Positions 48,910-57,898 of a stretch of 64,000 bases of DNA are shown here, piece after piece. The first letter of the stretch is position 1; each line of letters starts with the position of its first letter. The stretch spans positions 1 to 64,000 of IMG/VR virus record IMGVR_UViG_3300025000_001646, one strand, 5' to 3'. Source of the stretch: a virus. A program made the position numbers and the translations under genes. A model generated the notes under the pieces. That model was not told where the DNA came from. It searched no databases and saw only the letters and a program-made list of their open reading frames with translations.

Positions 48910-49233
48910 ATGAAAAAAATTTTATTATTGATTGTATTGTTTTTAACAATTAGCTGTTTAAGTACTTCCGTTGTTAATATTACAATGGATGGGAAAATGG
49001 TATATTTTTCTTCAAATAAGCCAGAATGGATTAACAAAGAAGGAATTATAAAAGAAACAAAAGATTTTAAACTTATTTGTTATAAAGATTCTGGTGATAC
49101 TGTTGAAGAAGCAATTCTTAAAATACAGGAAAGAATAAAAGAAAAAGGTTATATTTACAATGTTATTGTTTTATATAACAAAAAATATACTGTTTATATG
49201 TTATTTATTGAATTAAAAGGGAGGTTAATATGA
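48910..49233 (+). CDS. Lipoprotein
   Basis: 107 aa with signal peptide and lipobox (LLLIVLFLTISC, Cys16), then a small alpha/beta domain. AAGGAGG site. Ends in TGA that forms an ATGA junction with the next gene, as usual in standard-code genomes; read as Gly it would run 33 codons further. Confidence 0.65.
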   Translation: MKKILLLIVLFLTISCLSTSVVNITMDGKMVYFSSNKPEWINKEGIIKETKDFKLICYKDSGDTVEEAILKIQERIKEKGYIYNVIVLYNKKYTVYMLFIELKGRLI

Positions 49234-49568
49234 AAAAGGTTTATGTTTGTTCTCCTTATCGAAGTAATATTGAACTTAATACAAAAAGAGCTAAACAATA
49301 TGGAAGAGCTATAATATTTGAAGGAAAAATACCAGTAATACCACATTTACTTTATACACAATTTTTAGATGATGAAAAAGACATTGAAAGAATAATTGGA
49401 CTTAATATAGCTATTCATCTTATGCTTGAATGTGATGAGATTTATGTTTTTTCTGAAAATAATTACATTTCTGATGGAATGAAAGAAGAAATAAAAGTAT
49501 GGTTTAAGGAGAAAAATATAAAACCAATTACAATTCTTCCATATAACTGGGGGGAAAAATATGGATAA
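49230..49568 (+). CDS. DUF4406-like/nucleoside deoxyribosyltransferase-fold protein
   Basis: 112 aa. VYVCSPYRSNIELNTKRAKQYG at the start, IPVIPHLLYTQFLDDE, and CDEIYVFSENNYISDGMKEEI are the blocks of DUF4406 and related deoxyribosyltransferase-like proteins found in phages. GGGAGG precedes the ATG inside the lipoprotein gene. Confidence 0.75.
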   Translation: MKKVYVCSPYRSNIELNTKRAKQYGRAIIFEGKIPVIPHLLYTQFLDDEKDIERIIGLNIAIHLMLECDEIYVFSENNYISDGMKEEIKVWFKEKNIKPITILPYNWGEKYG

Positions 49569-49601
49569 ATAAAATTAAAATTATTTTATGGAGGTGATGA
49601 T

Positions 49602-49973
49602 ATGGATTCAAAAATAGATTATAATTCTTTTTTTAGCACTTATATCAGAATGCAAGCAGAGCTTTACAACCATATTAAATTTTTCGATGGTAATACTCTT
49701 ATAACAAGACATTTGGCAATAACTGGAATGTTTGCAGAAGTTTACTCTTGGTTAGCAGAAACTGGAATAGGTCAAGCTTGCTATATTATTATAGAACTTG
49801 CCAAAGATAAAGAATTTGTAAAAATGATTGACGAAGAAAAATGGAAAATTTCGGAAAAAGAAAACCACGATATTTACCCCAACGAAATGGATAAACTTTC
49901 TAAGCCAATAAAAGAATATGTAAAAATAAAATATAAAAAATATTTCAAAGATAAAAAATCTATTGAAATATAA
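49602..49973 (+). CDS. Hypothetical protein of the foreign cassette
   Basis: 123 aa, helical, with LAITGMFAEVYSWLAETGIG in the middle. GGAGGTG site. No family recognised. A terminator follows. Confidence 0.5.
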   Translation: MDSKIDYNSFFSTYIRMQAELYNHIKFFDGNTLITRHLAITGMFAEVYSWLAETGIGQACYIIIELAKDKEFVKMIDEEKWKISEKENHDIYPNEMDKLSKPIKEYVKIKYKKYFKDKKSIEI

Positions 49974-49979
49974 TTAAAG

Positions 49980-50006
49980 GTCAATCTATCAAGATTGGCT
50001 TTTTTT
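49980..50006 (+). terminator. Rho-independent terminator
   Basis: GTCAATCT/AGATTGGC 8-bp stem, ATCA loop, seven T. Closes the Shine-Dalgarno cassette. A second inverted repeat (AACCCCC/GGAGGTT) follows at about 50017. Confidence 0.8.
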
Positions 50007-50129
50007 ATACACAAAAACCCCCAAATGGAGGTTCCTGTGCTATTTTATGAAAAACACTAAAAAATTATAATCTATATAAAATTAAAAGTAAAATTTTATA
50101 AAAAAATAACAAGAAAATAACAAAAAAAC

Positions 50130-50158
50130 TTGATTTTTATAAAAAAAAAGAGTATAAT
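50130..50158 (+). promoter_or_regulatory. Early promoter (family member 4)
   Basis: TTGATT, 17-nt A-tract spacer, TATAAT; same 29-nt box as at 32033. Drives the recombination genes. Confidence 0.8.
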
Positions 50159-50189
50159 TAAAATATATTATTTAATTTAAACTATTTTT

Positions 50190-50801
50190 ATGGAAAACAA
50201 TTATTATGAGAATCTATCAAAAGTAGATGTCTCTGGATTGCTTGAAAAGAAAAGCAATCTTTCTTATCTTTCTTGGGCCCATGCAATAGATCAAGTTCTT
50301 AAGAGGTATCCAGACATGATTTATGAGATTATTAAGTATGACGGAAAACCATATTATATGGATGAGACAGGAGCAATGGTTTATACTAAAGTTACTATCG
50401 AAGGAGTAACTAGAGAAATGTGGCTTCCTGTTATGGACGGAGCTAATAAGACAATGAAAAAAGAAGCCTATACATATAAGACTAAATTTGGTGATAAACA
50501 AGTAGAGGCAATCTCAATGTTTGACGTAAATAAGACAATAATGAGATGTTTAGTTAAAAACTTAGCAATGTTTGGTCTAGGAATAAGTGTTTATGCTGGG
50601 GAAGATTTACCACTTATAGACGAGACAGAAAAAACCATTGAAGAAAAAGCAATAAATACTTTTGGAAAACCATTTGATATAATGGTACAAGAACAAAATA
50701 AAGAATTACACGGAAAATGCCCAAAATGTGGGGCTTCTATGATTAAGAGTAAAACAACAGGAAACGTATTTTGTCAAGATAGGTGTTGGTCGAAAAAATA
50801 A
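50190..50801 (+). CDS. Sak3-like single-strand annealing protein (DUF1071)
   Basis: 203 aa. VDVSGLLEKKSNLSYLSWAHA, MWLPVMDGANKTMKKEAYT, FDVNKTIMRCLVKNLAMFGLG and YAGEDLP are the DUF1071/Sak3 signature. The last 35 residues form an extra zinc ribbon (CPKCGAS...CQDRCW). Promotes strand annealing in phage recombination; the nuclease gene follows. Confidence 0.85.
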   Translation: MENNYYENLSKVDVSGLLEKKSNLSYLSWAHAIDQVLKRYPDMIYEIIKYDGKPYYMDETGAMVYTKVTIEGVTREMWLPVMDGANKTMKKEAYTYKTKFGDKQVEAISMFDVNKTIMRCLVKNLAMFGLGISVYAGEDLPLIDETEKTIEEKAINTFGKPFDIMVQEQNKELHGKCPKCGASMIKSKTTGNVFCQDRCWSKK

Positions 50802-50812
50802 TCTTACTTTTT

Positions 50813-51361
50813 ATGAATAAAATTTCTCGTGATTTTTATGTCAAAAGGGGAGAAAGAGAAATGCTTTATCAGTTTACTACCAACTCAGACATTTTTAATT
50901 GTAAAAAACCAATCTATAAAATGTTAAAAGAAATATTTATAAAAGGTATTCCAGAAGAAGTAATAGGATATCAATCTATAAGTGAAGGAGAATTATTGAA
51001 TATTAACAAGGAAAGAGAAGAGAAAGGATTTATTTGTCTAGCTGACAATTATGAAAATAGAGGTAATAAACAACACGAATTTGTGCAGAATAACTTTATA
51101 GAACAAGACGACTACTTATTAGGAATAGAAGTGCCAGTATGGTCTCATAAACTTAAAATTTTTGGACATATAGACATTTTAAGATTAGTAGATAATAAAA
51201 TACAGATACTTGATTTCAAGCCTAAAGCACACCAAGAAAAAAAAGCTCCTAGTCAAGTATTCAGATATGGAGTTTGCATTGCTGAAATGATTGGTTGTAG
51301 TATTAAAGATTTAGAAATGTATTATTTTGATGATAAAAACTGTTTTAAAATTTTACTTTAA
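50813..51361 (+). CDS. PD-(D/E)XK nuclease, RecB/exonuclease-like
   Basis: 182 aa; ATG at 50813 follows the recurrent ATCTTACTTTTTATG signal. HEFVQNNFIEQDDYLLGIEVPVW, then IFGHIDILRLVDNKIQILDFKPKA gives E...GxxD...xDFK, the PD-(D/E)XK core. A likely exonuclease partner of the annealing protein. Confidence 0.75.
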   Translation: MNKISRDFYVKRGEREMLYQFTTNSDIFNCKKPIYKMLKEIFIKGIPEEVIGYQSISEGELLNINKEREEKGFICLADNYENRGNKQHEFVQNNFIEQDDYLLGIEVPVWSHKLKIFGHIDILRLVDNKIQILDFKPKAHQEKKAPSQVFRYGVCIAEMIGCSIKDLEMYYFDDKNCFKILL

Positions 51362-51369
51362 CTTATTTT

Positions 51370-51726
51370 ATGAATAATCTTGAAGAATTAATTGATTTAT
51401 GTGGATAGAATTTCAAGATGAATTTATTAATATAAGTAAGTTTTCTTGTATATTTAAAAAAGAAAAAACTTAATGAATTTTTCGATGAATTTATTATTTA
51501 CCATTATTGGAACAGAAAATTAGAAGAAAAATTAGAAAAAAAACAAAAAATGACTAAAGAAGAAATACAAAAAATGAAAGACCCTATTTTATTTGGAATG
51601 ATTAAAGAATCTAATAGACTTTATTTTATAGATGATTGGGAAGATGAATATTGTGATTTAACTTTTGATGAAATAATAGATGTAATTGGAGAAAATAAAC
51701 TTACTAAAAATATTAACCTTAATTAA
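51370..51726 (+). pseudogene. Broken early gene
   Basis: ATG 51370 starts a frame with TAG at 51406 and TAA at 51433, then open and coding-like to TAA at 51724. The intervening region reads well in another frame from ATG 51391 (WIEFQDEFINISKFS), so frameshifts have occurred. A 58-aa product from ATG 51550 may still be made. Confidence 0.45.
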
Positions 51727-51728
51727 TT

Positions 51729-52106
51729 ATGGAACATATTAAACCATTTTATACTGGAATGACTAAAGATGGGGCTATAACTTGTTTAAGAAACAAGTTA
51801 TATATAATGCAGCTTAATAATGGAAATAGTTTTGAAAATTATGATTTATTTAAAGTTTCTACTCAAGTTGCTATTGATATTGTTACTAAATATATTCCTT
51901 ATGAAGAAAATTGTGATAAAACAGAAAAATTAAAAAATGGTAATGGAGGAAATGGTGCGTATAATATGAAAGAAGAAATAGAAAATCTAAAAAAAGAAAT
52001 TAAAGAAATAAAAAGAATGAAATTATTAGAACTTGAAGCACAAATAGAAGCTAAAAAAAATTGGGGAGAACATACAGAGGAATACTGGAAAAAATTTAAC
52101 AATTAA
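51729..52106 (+). CDS. Early hypothetical protein
   Basis: 125 aa. HIKPFYTGMTKDGAITCLRN start, Gly/Asn linker near residue 72, then a coiled coil (KEEIENLKKEIKEIKRMK). Between recombination genes. Function unknown. Confidence 0.55.
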   Translation: MEHIKPFYTGMTKDGAITCLRNKLYIMQLNNGNSFENYDLFKVSTQVAIDIVTKYIPYEENCDKTEKLKNGNGGNGAYNMKEEIENLKKEIKEIKRMKLLELEAQIEAKKNWGEHTEEYWKKFNN

Positions 52107-52120
52107 CATTATTTTATTTT

Positions 52121-52774
52121 ATGTTAGAACAGATTAACACTACTAATCTTGAGTTACAAATTAAAGATACTCAAGAAAAATCAAACAATATATTGATAAC
52201 TAATGAAGAACAATTATTACAAGCTACTGACTTTTTAGGCAATGTAAAAAAACTCTATAAGAATGCAGAGGAGGAAAGAAAAGAAATTACAAAACCTCTC
52301 AACGATTCTTTAAAGGCTATTAATAAAAAATACAAAATAATTACAGAACCATTATTGGCTCTTGAAAGTAAGCTAAAAACACTTATTACAGCTTATTTAA
52401 AGAATAAAGATGAGCAAGACAGAAAAATAGTTGAAGAAGAAAGAAAATTACTGGAAGCAAAAAGGATAGAACTTGAAGAACAAGAAAAAAACGCTAACAA
52501 AGAAGAGCTAGCACTCATAGAAACGCAAAAAAACAGCCTAGAACAGCAGGAAATACTAAATATGGTAGATAATAAGCTAAACAATCAAATACGTACAGAA
52601 AACACTTTAATTAGCAAAAAGAAGGTATGGAAATTCGATGTTGTAGATATTTATAAAATTCCAAATAAATATTTGATTTTAGATGAAAAAAAAGTTGCAG
52701 AAGATATTAGAAATGGTATAATAGAGATTGAAGGATTAAAGATATATCAAGAAGAAATAATAGCAGTTAGATAG
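52121..52774 (+). CDS. Recombination-associated coiled-coil protein
   Basis: 217 aa. Long central coiled coil; the C-terminal end KKVWKFDVVDIYKIPNKYL and EGLKIYQEEIIAVR is a recurrent module in phage proteins next to annealing proteins and exonucleases. Role unknown, possibly a recombination mediator. TAG stop. Confidence 0.65.
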   Translation: MLEQINTTNLELQIKDTQEKSNNILITNEEQLLQATDFLGNVKKLYKNAEEERKEITKPLNDSLKAINKKYKIITEPLLALESKLKTLITAYLKNKDEQDRKIVEEERKLLEAKRIELEEQEKNANKEELALIETQKNSLEQQEILNMVDNKLNNQIRTENTLISKKKVWKFDVVDIYKIPNKYLILDEKKVAEDIRNGIIEIEGLKIYQEEIIAVR

Positions 52775-52873
52775 TTATAAAAACTTCTGTATCTCACTAA
52801 TATAAAAATAAATATTTTTAAAAAATAAATATATCAATATTTTAGATGATTTACGGAGGTGAATAAAAAAGAA

Positions 52874-52936
52874 AAAGCAGGTATCCAATATAATCAATTA
52901 TAGATTGCTTATTGGTATTAATCCTGCTTTTTTTTT
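52874..52936 (+). terminator. Terminator between early genes and lysis genes
   Basis: AAAGCAGG/CCTGCTTT outer stem and CCAATA/TATTGG inner stem with nine T after it. The inverted repeat also suits the converging - strand transcript. 52775-52873 before it holds nothing recognisable. Confidence 0.75.
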
Positions 52937-52943
52937 ATAAAAA

Positions 52944-53129
52944 TTATTTCTCTGTCAAAATTTTATAAAAGTTTCTCAAAACACTTAACAGAGAAGTCCA
53001 AGCCACAACTTGAATAATTTCTGGAGTAAGTCAGTTCTCTATATTAGCAACAGCCAATAAACCTGCAATGAAACAAGTTATATAAGTTTTTGCAAACGAA
53101 TAGAGATGTTGTAGAATTTTTTCTTTCAT
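52944..53129 (-). CDS. Holin
   Basis: 61 aa with one TGA-Gly. A hydrophobic segment (YITCFIAGLLAVANI) and a second weaker one (IIQVVAWTSLLSVL) around a short turn, with a basic C-terminal end; size and topology fit class II-type small holins. Last gene of the - strand lysis unit, directly downstream of a membrane peptide and an M23 peptidase. Confidence 0.65.
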
Positions 53130-53133
53130 AGAA

Positions 53134-53238
53134 TTAAAAAAGGTTTAAAATAGAATTATATAAAAATGATACTATTCCAAAAATTTCTAATATACATAGA
53201 ATCATATATATTAATATGAAATATAAAAATACTTTCAT
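53134..53238 (-). CDS. 34-aa membrane peptide of the lysis unit
   Basis: Almost wholly hydrophobic (KVFLYFILIYMILCILEIFG). Its ATG overlaps the M23 stop (TAATG). Could be a second holin, antiholin or signal-anchor partner. Confidence 0.5.
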   Translation of the reverse strand: MKVFLYFILIYMILCILEIFGIVSFLYNSILNLF

Positions 53239-53729
53239 TAGTATTTAGAGATTTTATGTTGTAGAATCCATCATTTTCAAAAGCAATCGACAAATCATCC
53301 ATAGCCATTATATACATTTATAACATTTCATTTTTCATCTTTATATCTTAATCACCAATGTAGATGTGGTTTTCATTTAGCACAACCACTGTCTCAAGTC
53401 TTGGCTATTAATTGTCATTGAGTAACTTTTGAATTATGAGTAATTAAAATTTCCGATAAATGAGCTAAAACTGTTTGTCTTCTCTTGGCTCAAAATTCTT
53501 CTGTTATATAAATATATTTACCATATCCGTCTATTTCATAGCCAGTGGTTAATATTCAATCAAATGAAGCAAATACTTCTGTTCATATAGGAGTTTTTAG
53601 GTCTACTCAATTGTGTCAAGAAAGTCACCATTTTGCATAAAAAGGTGTTTTTGTTTTTTGGTCAATCCAAGTATTGCCGAAAGGATTGTATTTTGAATCA
53701 AAACCTTCTTTAACTGGTGCAATAATCAT
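53238..53729 (-). CDS. M23 family peptidoglycan endopeptidase (endolysin)
   Basis: 163 aa. SGHNGVDLKTPIGTEVFASFDG (HxxxD), TVLAHLSEI and GDSGCAKGKPHLHWGLR (HxH) are the zinc ligands and catalytic residues of LytM/lysostaphin enzymes. Twelve or more Gly are TGA, so the gene is invisible in standard code. Start follows AACTTTATTTTTATATG and a - strand promoter. Confidence 0.85.
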
Positions 53730-53755
53730 ATAAAAATAAAGTTAAGTCTATATAT

Positions 53756-53784
53756 ATTATACTCTTTTTAAGAATATACAACAA
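53756..53784 (-). promoter_or_regulatory. Promoter of the lysis genes
   Basis: On the - strand: TTGTTG, 17-nt spacer, TATAAT, about 27 nt before the M23 start. Confidence 0.6.
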
Positions 53785-53834
53785 GATTGAAAAAAACCTT
53801 GAAATAATAATTTAAAAGTTGTAGAATATAATTA

Positions 53835-54866
53835 ATGAAAATTATAAATAAGTCATACAGACCAAAGGTTTTATTCCATTATTCAAATGAGTTTCACTAT
53901 TGCTGATTTGACGATTTAATGATTGAGTTAAGAAAAGATTTTGAGGTTACTAGTTTTTTTGATAGAAGAGTAAACGAAAATGAATATATTTGAATATTAA
54001 GATGTGTAAATCCAGATATTATAATTGATGTAGAATGGGACAGGAGAACAATGGAAAGTGAATTTAAAGACAAAATAAGAATACAATTGCCACATTGACT
54101 AGTATCTAAACATTATATGTATTGAGTGATTTGGAATAATTTTAGATATAATAAAACAATCACTTCTTGACCAGAAATTACTAAACAATTTATTGAAAGA
54201 GGATTGATTCCAAAAGAAAATTTGCTTGAATTAGGTTACCCGAAAATTGACAGACTACATAATGGATTTTATGACAAAGAAAAAATAAAAGAAAATTTAT
54301 GAATAAAAAATAATCTTAAAACTATTCTATACGCTCCTACATTCAAAGAATTTTCTTCTTTCAATTATTTTATTGAAGAAGATGAGGAGTATTTTTATAA
54401 AAGAATAAATTATTTAGCGAATAATTACAACATTATAATTAAGTTACACGCTTGAACACCAAACGAAAAATTTAAGCCGTATTTATTTGGAGAAAATGTT
54501 TACTTAATTTTTGATTATGATATTAGACCTTACCAATACTTAGCTGATATATGTATTTCTGATTTGTCTTCCGTAATATTTGAGTTTGCTTCACAAAACA
54601 AGCCAGTAATACTCCTTAGACCTTATGAAGATAACATTATAGACAAAAATTGAATAGAATGGACTATGAAAGACATAGGGACTAATTGTAAAAATTTAGA
54701 AGATTTAGAGAAGGCAGTTATGGAATATGATAAAAACCCAGAAAAAGACAGTGAAATCAGAGAAAAGTATAACAAACAAATATTTAAAAACTTATGATTT
54801 TCCAGTAAAATTCTAGCAAATAATATTCTAAAATTATATGAATCTAATAGTGCTTTCAGCTGGTAG
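53835..54866 (+). CDS. CDP-alcohol/glycerophosphotransferase-like transferase (TagB/TagF type)
   Basis: 343 aa. LGYPKIDRL, ILYAPTFKEFSSF, IIIKLHAGTP and CISDLSSVIFEFASQNKPVILL match the C-terminal catalytic region of CDP-glycerol glycerophosphotransferases. First gene of the phosphonate block; it may move a CMP-activated phosphonate or polyol phosphate onto a glycan. TGA-Gly throughout. It overlaps the next gene by 29 nt. Confidence 0.7.
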
Positions 54867-55488
54867 ATGAAGTAGGCTTAGACCACTAACAGACAACAAA
54901 CCAAAGGTACTATTGAAAATAAACTGAAAGACTATATTAGAAATGCTAAAAGAAAATGTTTGAGCCGAAAAAAATGTTGTAGTGACTTGATATCTTTGAG
55001 AAAAAATTGAAGAAAATAAGGTTACAAATGATTTATGGTATGAAAATGGTTCGTCTAGTAGTCTTTATTTGGCTAGAAACTACTTAAAATGAGATACAAT
55101 GATAGTTTATGGCGATATGATTATAGACAAAGAAGACTTTGAAGAAATGAAAAATCAAGATTGTATATTGGTAGATGACAAAGAAAAATGAGATGATTAT
55201 GATGAATATGTAAACAAAGACAGTCTTTGACTTAAATATAGAAGCGAGATTTGAGAATGTGAAAGATTTTTGTGAGCAATACATCTAAAAGAAGAAACTG
55301 CTAAAAAACTTTATAAATATTTTAAACCTTGAATGTTAAATTATAAGATTTGATTAGCCGACTTAATATGAGATTTTTTTGATGCTAACAATATAGACTT
55401 CAAAAAAGTTAAAGCTAAAAATAAATGGTTTGAATTAGACAAAATTCAAGATTATATAAATGCAAAAATATATTTTAATGATTATTAA
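54838..55488 (+). CDS. Nucleotidyltransferase, phosphonate/phosphocholine cytidylyltransferase-like
   Basis: 216 aa. LIVLSAGRGSRLRPLTDNKPKVLLKINGK, with breaks at two TGA-coded Gly, is the NTP-binding site of LicC/PntC-type enzymes; ENGSSSSLYLAR and IVYGDMIIDKEDF follow. LicC makes CDP-choline; PntC makes CMP-2-aminoethylphosphonate. The neighbouring PEP mutase favours a phosphonate substrate. Confidence 0.75.
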
Positions 55489-55491
55489 AAA

Positions 55492-56370
55492 ATGAAACTT
55501 CCTAAAATAAATTTTCAAGAAAAACTTAACTTAAAATGACAAGTTATAATCACTACATTTGATACTGGATTAAAAGACAATGAAATTATAATGATTTCAG
55601 AAGAGCCTAGCAAAGAAGAATTAGACAAAATAGTTTTTCAAACAATTACTGACACTATTTATGCTATTGGTGGTGGATCAGCTATTGATTGAGCTAAATA
55701 CCTATGCAATAAAGAAGGTAAAAAATTAATAGCAATACCAACAACTTTTTCTGGATCGGCTTCCTCTAGTCACTTAGTATTGAAAGAAAACTGAAAGAAA
55801 AAAGGTTATTCTGGAAATGAATACATACCAGATGAAGTAATAATCATCAACGATTTGCTTTACACTTTACCAGCTAAAACTTTCTTTTATTCTCTTATAG
55901 ATTGTTTTGCACATTCGCAAGAGGCTGTTAGAAGCAATAAGAATAATTTTATTATAGAATTAATTTCTGAAAATATTATAGGAACTTTTGGTAATGTTTT
56001 ACAAATGAAATTTGAGGACTTTATAAAACTTGATGAAAATAAAATGGAAGAAGAAAAAGCATTATTAGTTAGAGATTTTGGAAAAGTTTTATTAGTTATT
56101 TCTCTTTATGCTAGTTATATATTAAGTGAAGCTGGGACTAATTTACCACATGCAATTTCTTATGCTATTAGCAATTATGGACTTTCACATTGAGAAGCTA
56201 TAGCAATAGTTTATGGACTTAATGACAGAAGAATGAAAGACCTTTGAATAGAATTTGATTTAGAAAAAATGACAGATGAAATTTTATTAGATAGACACCA
56301 TTTAGACAATTTTCCTTGAGAAATTTCTAAGGATTTAATATTTAATACACTTAAAAAACTTTATGAATAG
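55492..56370 (+). CDS. Fe-type alcohol dehydrogenase, phosphonoacetaldehyde reductase candidate
   Basis: 292 aa, short for the family. AIGGGSAIDGAKYL (cofactor site, residues 58-71), IPTTFSGSASSSHL, LIDCFAHSQEA and LSHGEAIAIVYG (metal His ligands). Next to PEP mutase and phosphonopyruvate decarboxylase it would reduce phosphonoacetaldehyde to 2-hydroxyethylphosphonate, as PhpC does in other pathways. Confidence 0.75.
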
Positions 56371-57142
56371 GATTATTGGTTGCCATAATGCAATGACGGC
56401 TATATTATGAGAAGAGGCTTGATTTGATATGCTTTGGGCTTCTTGATTCGAGATTTGCACTTCTAAATGAATACCAGACAAGGATATACTTACTCAAACA
56501 GAATTTCTTGATGCTTTTAGAGAAATTAAAAACTCAGTTAAAATACCAGTAATTATAGATGCTGATACTGGTGGGACTTTAGAACAACTTAAAAGAATGA
56601 TTACTTTTTATAATCAAATTTGAATAGATTGAATATGTATAGAAGACAAGAAATTTCCAAAGACTAATAGTTTTATTGAAAAATGACAAGAACTTGAAGA
56701 AATAGATTTGTTTTGTAAAAAAATAAAGTTATTGAGCAAAGAATTTTCTGGAATGATTTTTGCTAGAATAGAAGCACTTATTGCTGGAAAATGAGAAGAT
56801 GAAGCTATAAAAAGAGCTAAGGAATATATAAAAGCTGGTGCTAATGTTATTTTAATTCATTCAAAAAGCGAAACTCCAGATGAAATAGTCTCTTTTTGCA
56901 GAAGGTATAAGAAGGAATGACTTACTATTCCTATTGCAATTATTCCAACAAAATATACAAGTTTTACTGAAAATTACATAAAAAAATACCCTCAAATTAA
57001 ATATGTTATTTATGCTAATCAATGAATAAGATCTTCAATAAAAGCAATAAAAGAAACTTATAAAAAGATTTTAAAAGATTGAGGCGTAAATAATTTAAAT
57101 ATTTCTACTCTTGATGACTGTTTTAAAATACAATGATTATAG
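56363..57142 (+). CDS. Phosphoenolpyruvate phosphomutase
   Basis: 259 aa. EDKKFPKTNS at residues 94-103 is the EDKxxxxxNS signature that separates PEP mutase from other isocitrate-lyase-type enzymes; DADTGGT precedes it and ARIEALIAGKG follows. Catalyses PEP to phosphonopyruvate, the entry step of all common phosphonate synthesis. Twelve of 19 Gly are TGA. Overlaps both neighbours. Confidence 0.9.
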
Positions 57143-57438
57143 GCGTTCCATATTCTGGCTGTGATTTTAAAGACGCTATTTATTTTCCTAGAGAAAATAG
57201 TGCTTTAGGTTATGCTATTTGAGCTAGACTAGCTTGAAAGGATGTTACTGTATTTATGCAAAACTCTTGATTATGGCATATATGAGATTTATTTTCCTCT
57301 TTCTTAATTCCTAGCAAACTTAAATGAATAAAATTTATTATTAACAACAGAAAAGAGCCAGAGCATCACAAGCATTCTTTTGAAAATATAAATAATCTCT
57401 TAAAAATTTATGGAATTGAAAATGCCGAACTTAACTAG
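57133..57438 (+). CDS. Phosphonopyruvate decarboxylase, N-terminal (alpha) subunit
   Basis: 101 aa. FPRENSALGYAIGARLAGKD and FMQNSGLWHIGDLFSSF match the N-terminal half of Ppd and related ThDP decarboxylases (ENxAxGxAxGxxLAG; MQNSGLG). The catalytic half is the next gene, overlapping by 17 nt. Shorter than usual (about 160-180). Confidence 0.75.
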
Positions 57439-57889
57439 AAGCACAGCTATATTGTCTATTGCAAAATTAAAATATGATGAACCATTAGTTATAGCATCAA
57501 CTTGATTAAATTCAAAAGCTCTTTATTCTTTAGGTCATCGAGACAGATTTTTATATAATAGATGAGCATATTGAGAAACTTGAATAATAGCATTAGGTAT
57601 TGCCGAGAATACTAATAAAGAAGTAGTAGTAATTGATTGAGACGGTAGTTTTCTGGCTTGATTTGCTAATTACCCGATTATATTAGAAAGGAAGCCTAAA
57701 AATTTGCATTATTATATTTTAAGAAACTGAAAAACACAGACTACTTGATGACAACCTCTTATACAATTTCCTAAATTAGACAAATACTTTACTATTTTTG
57801 ATATAGACGAAGACGACAGAAAGCCTCAAAACATAGAAATTACTATTGAAGAAAATGTAAAATCTTTTATGGAATATTTAAAATCTTAA
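57422..57889 (+). CDS. Phosphonopyruvate decarboxylase, C-terminal (beta) subunit
   Basis: 155 aa. VIDGDGSFLAGFAN (residues 70-83; first Gly TGA) is the ThDP/Mg-binding GDGS motif; LVIASTGLNSKALYSL and GAYGETGIIALGIAE precede it, RNGKTQTTGGQP follows. Decarboxylates phosphonopyruvate to phosphonoacetaldehyde, pulling the unfavourable mutase reaction forward. Confidence 0.8.
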
Positions 57890-57898
57890 TTTTATTTT

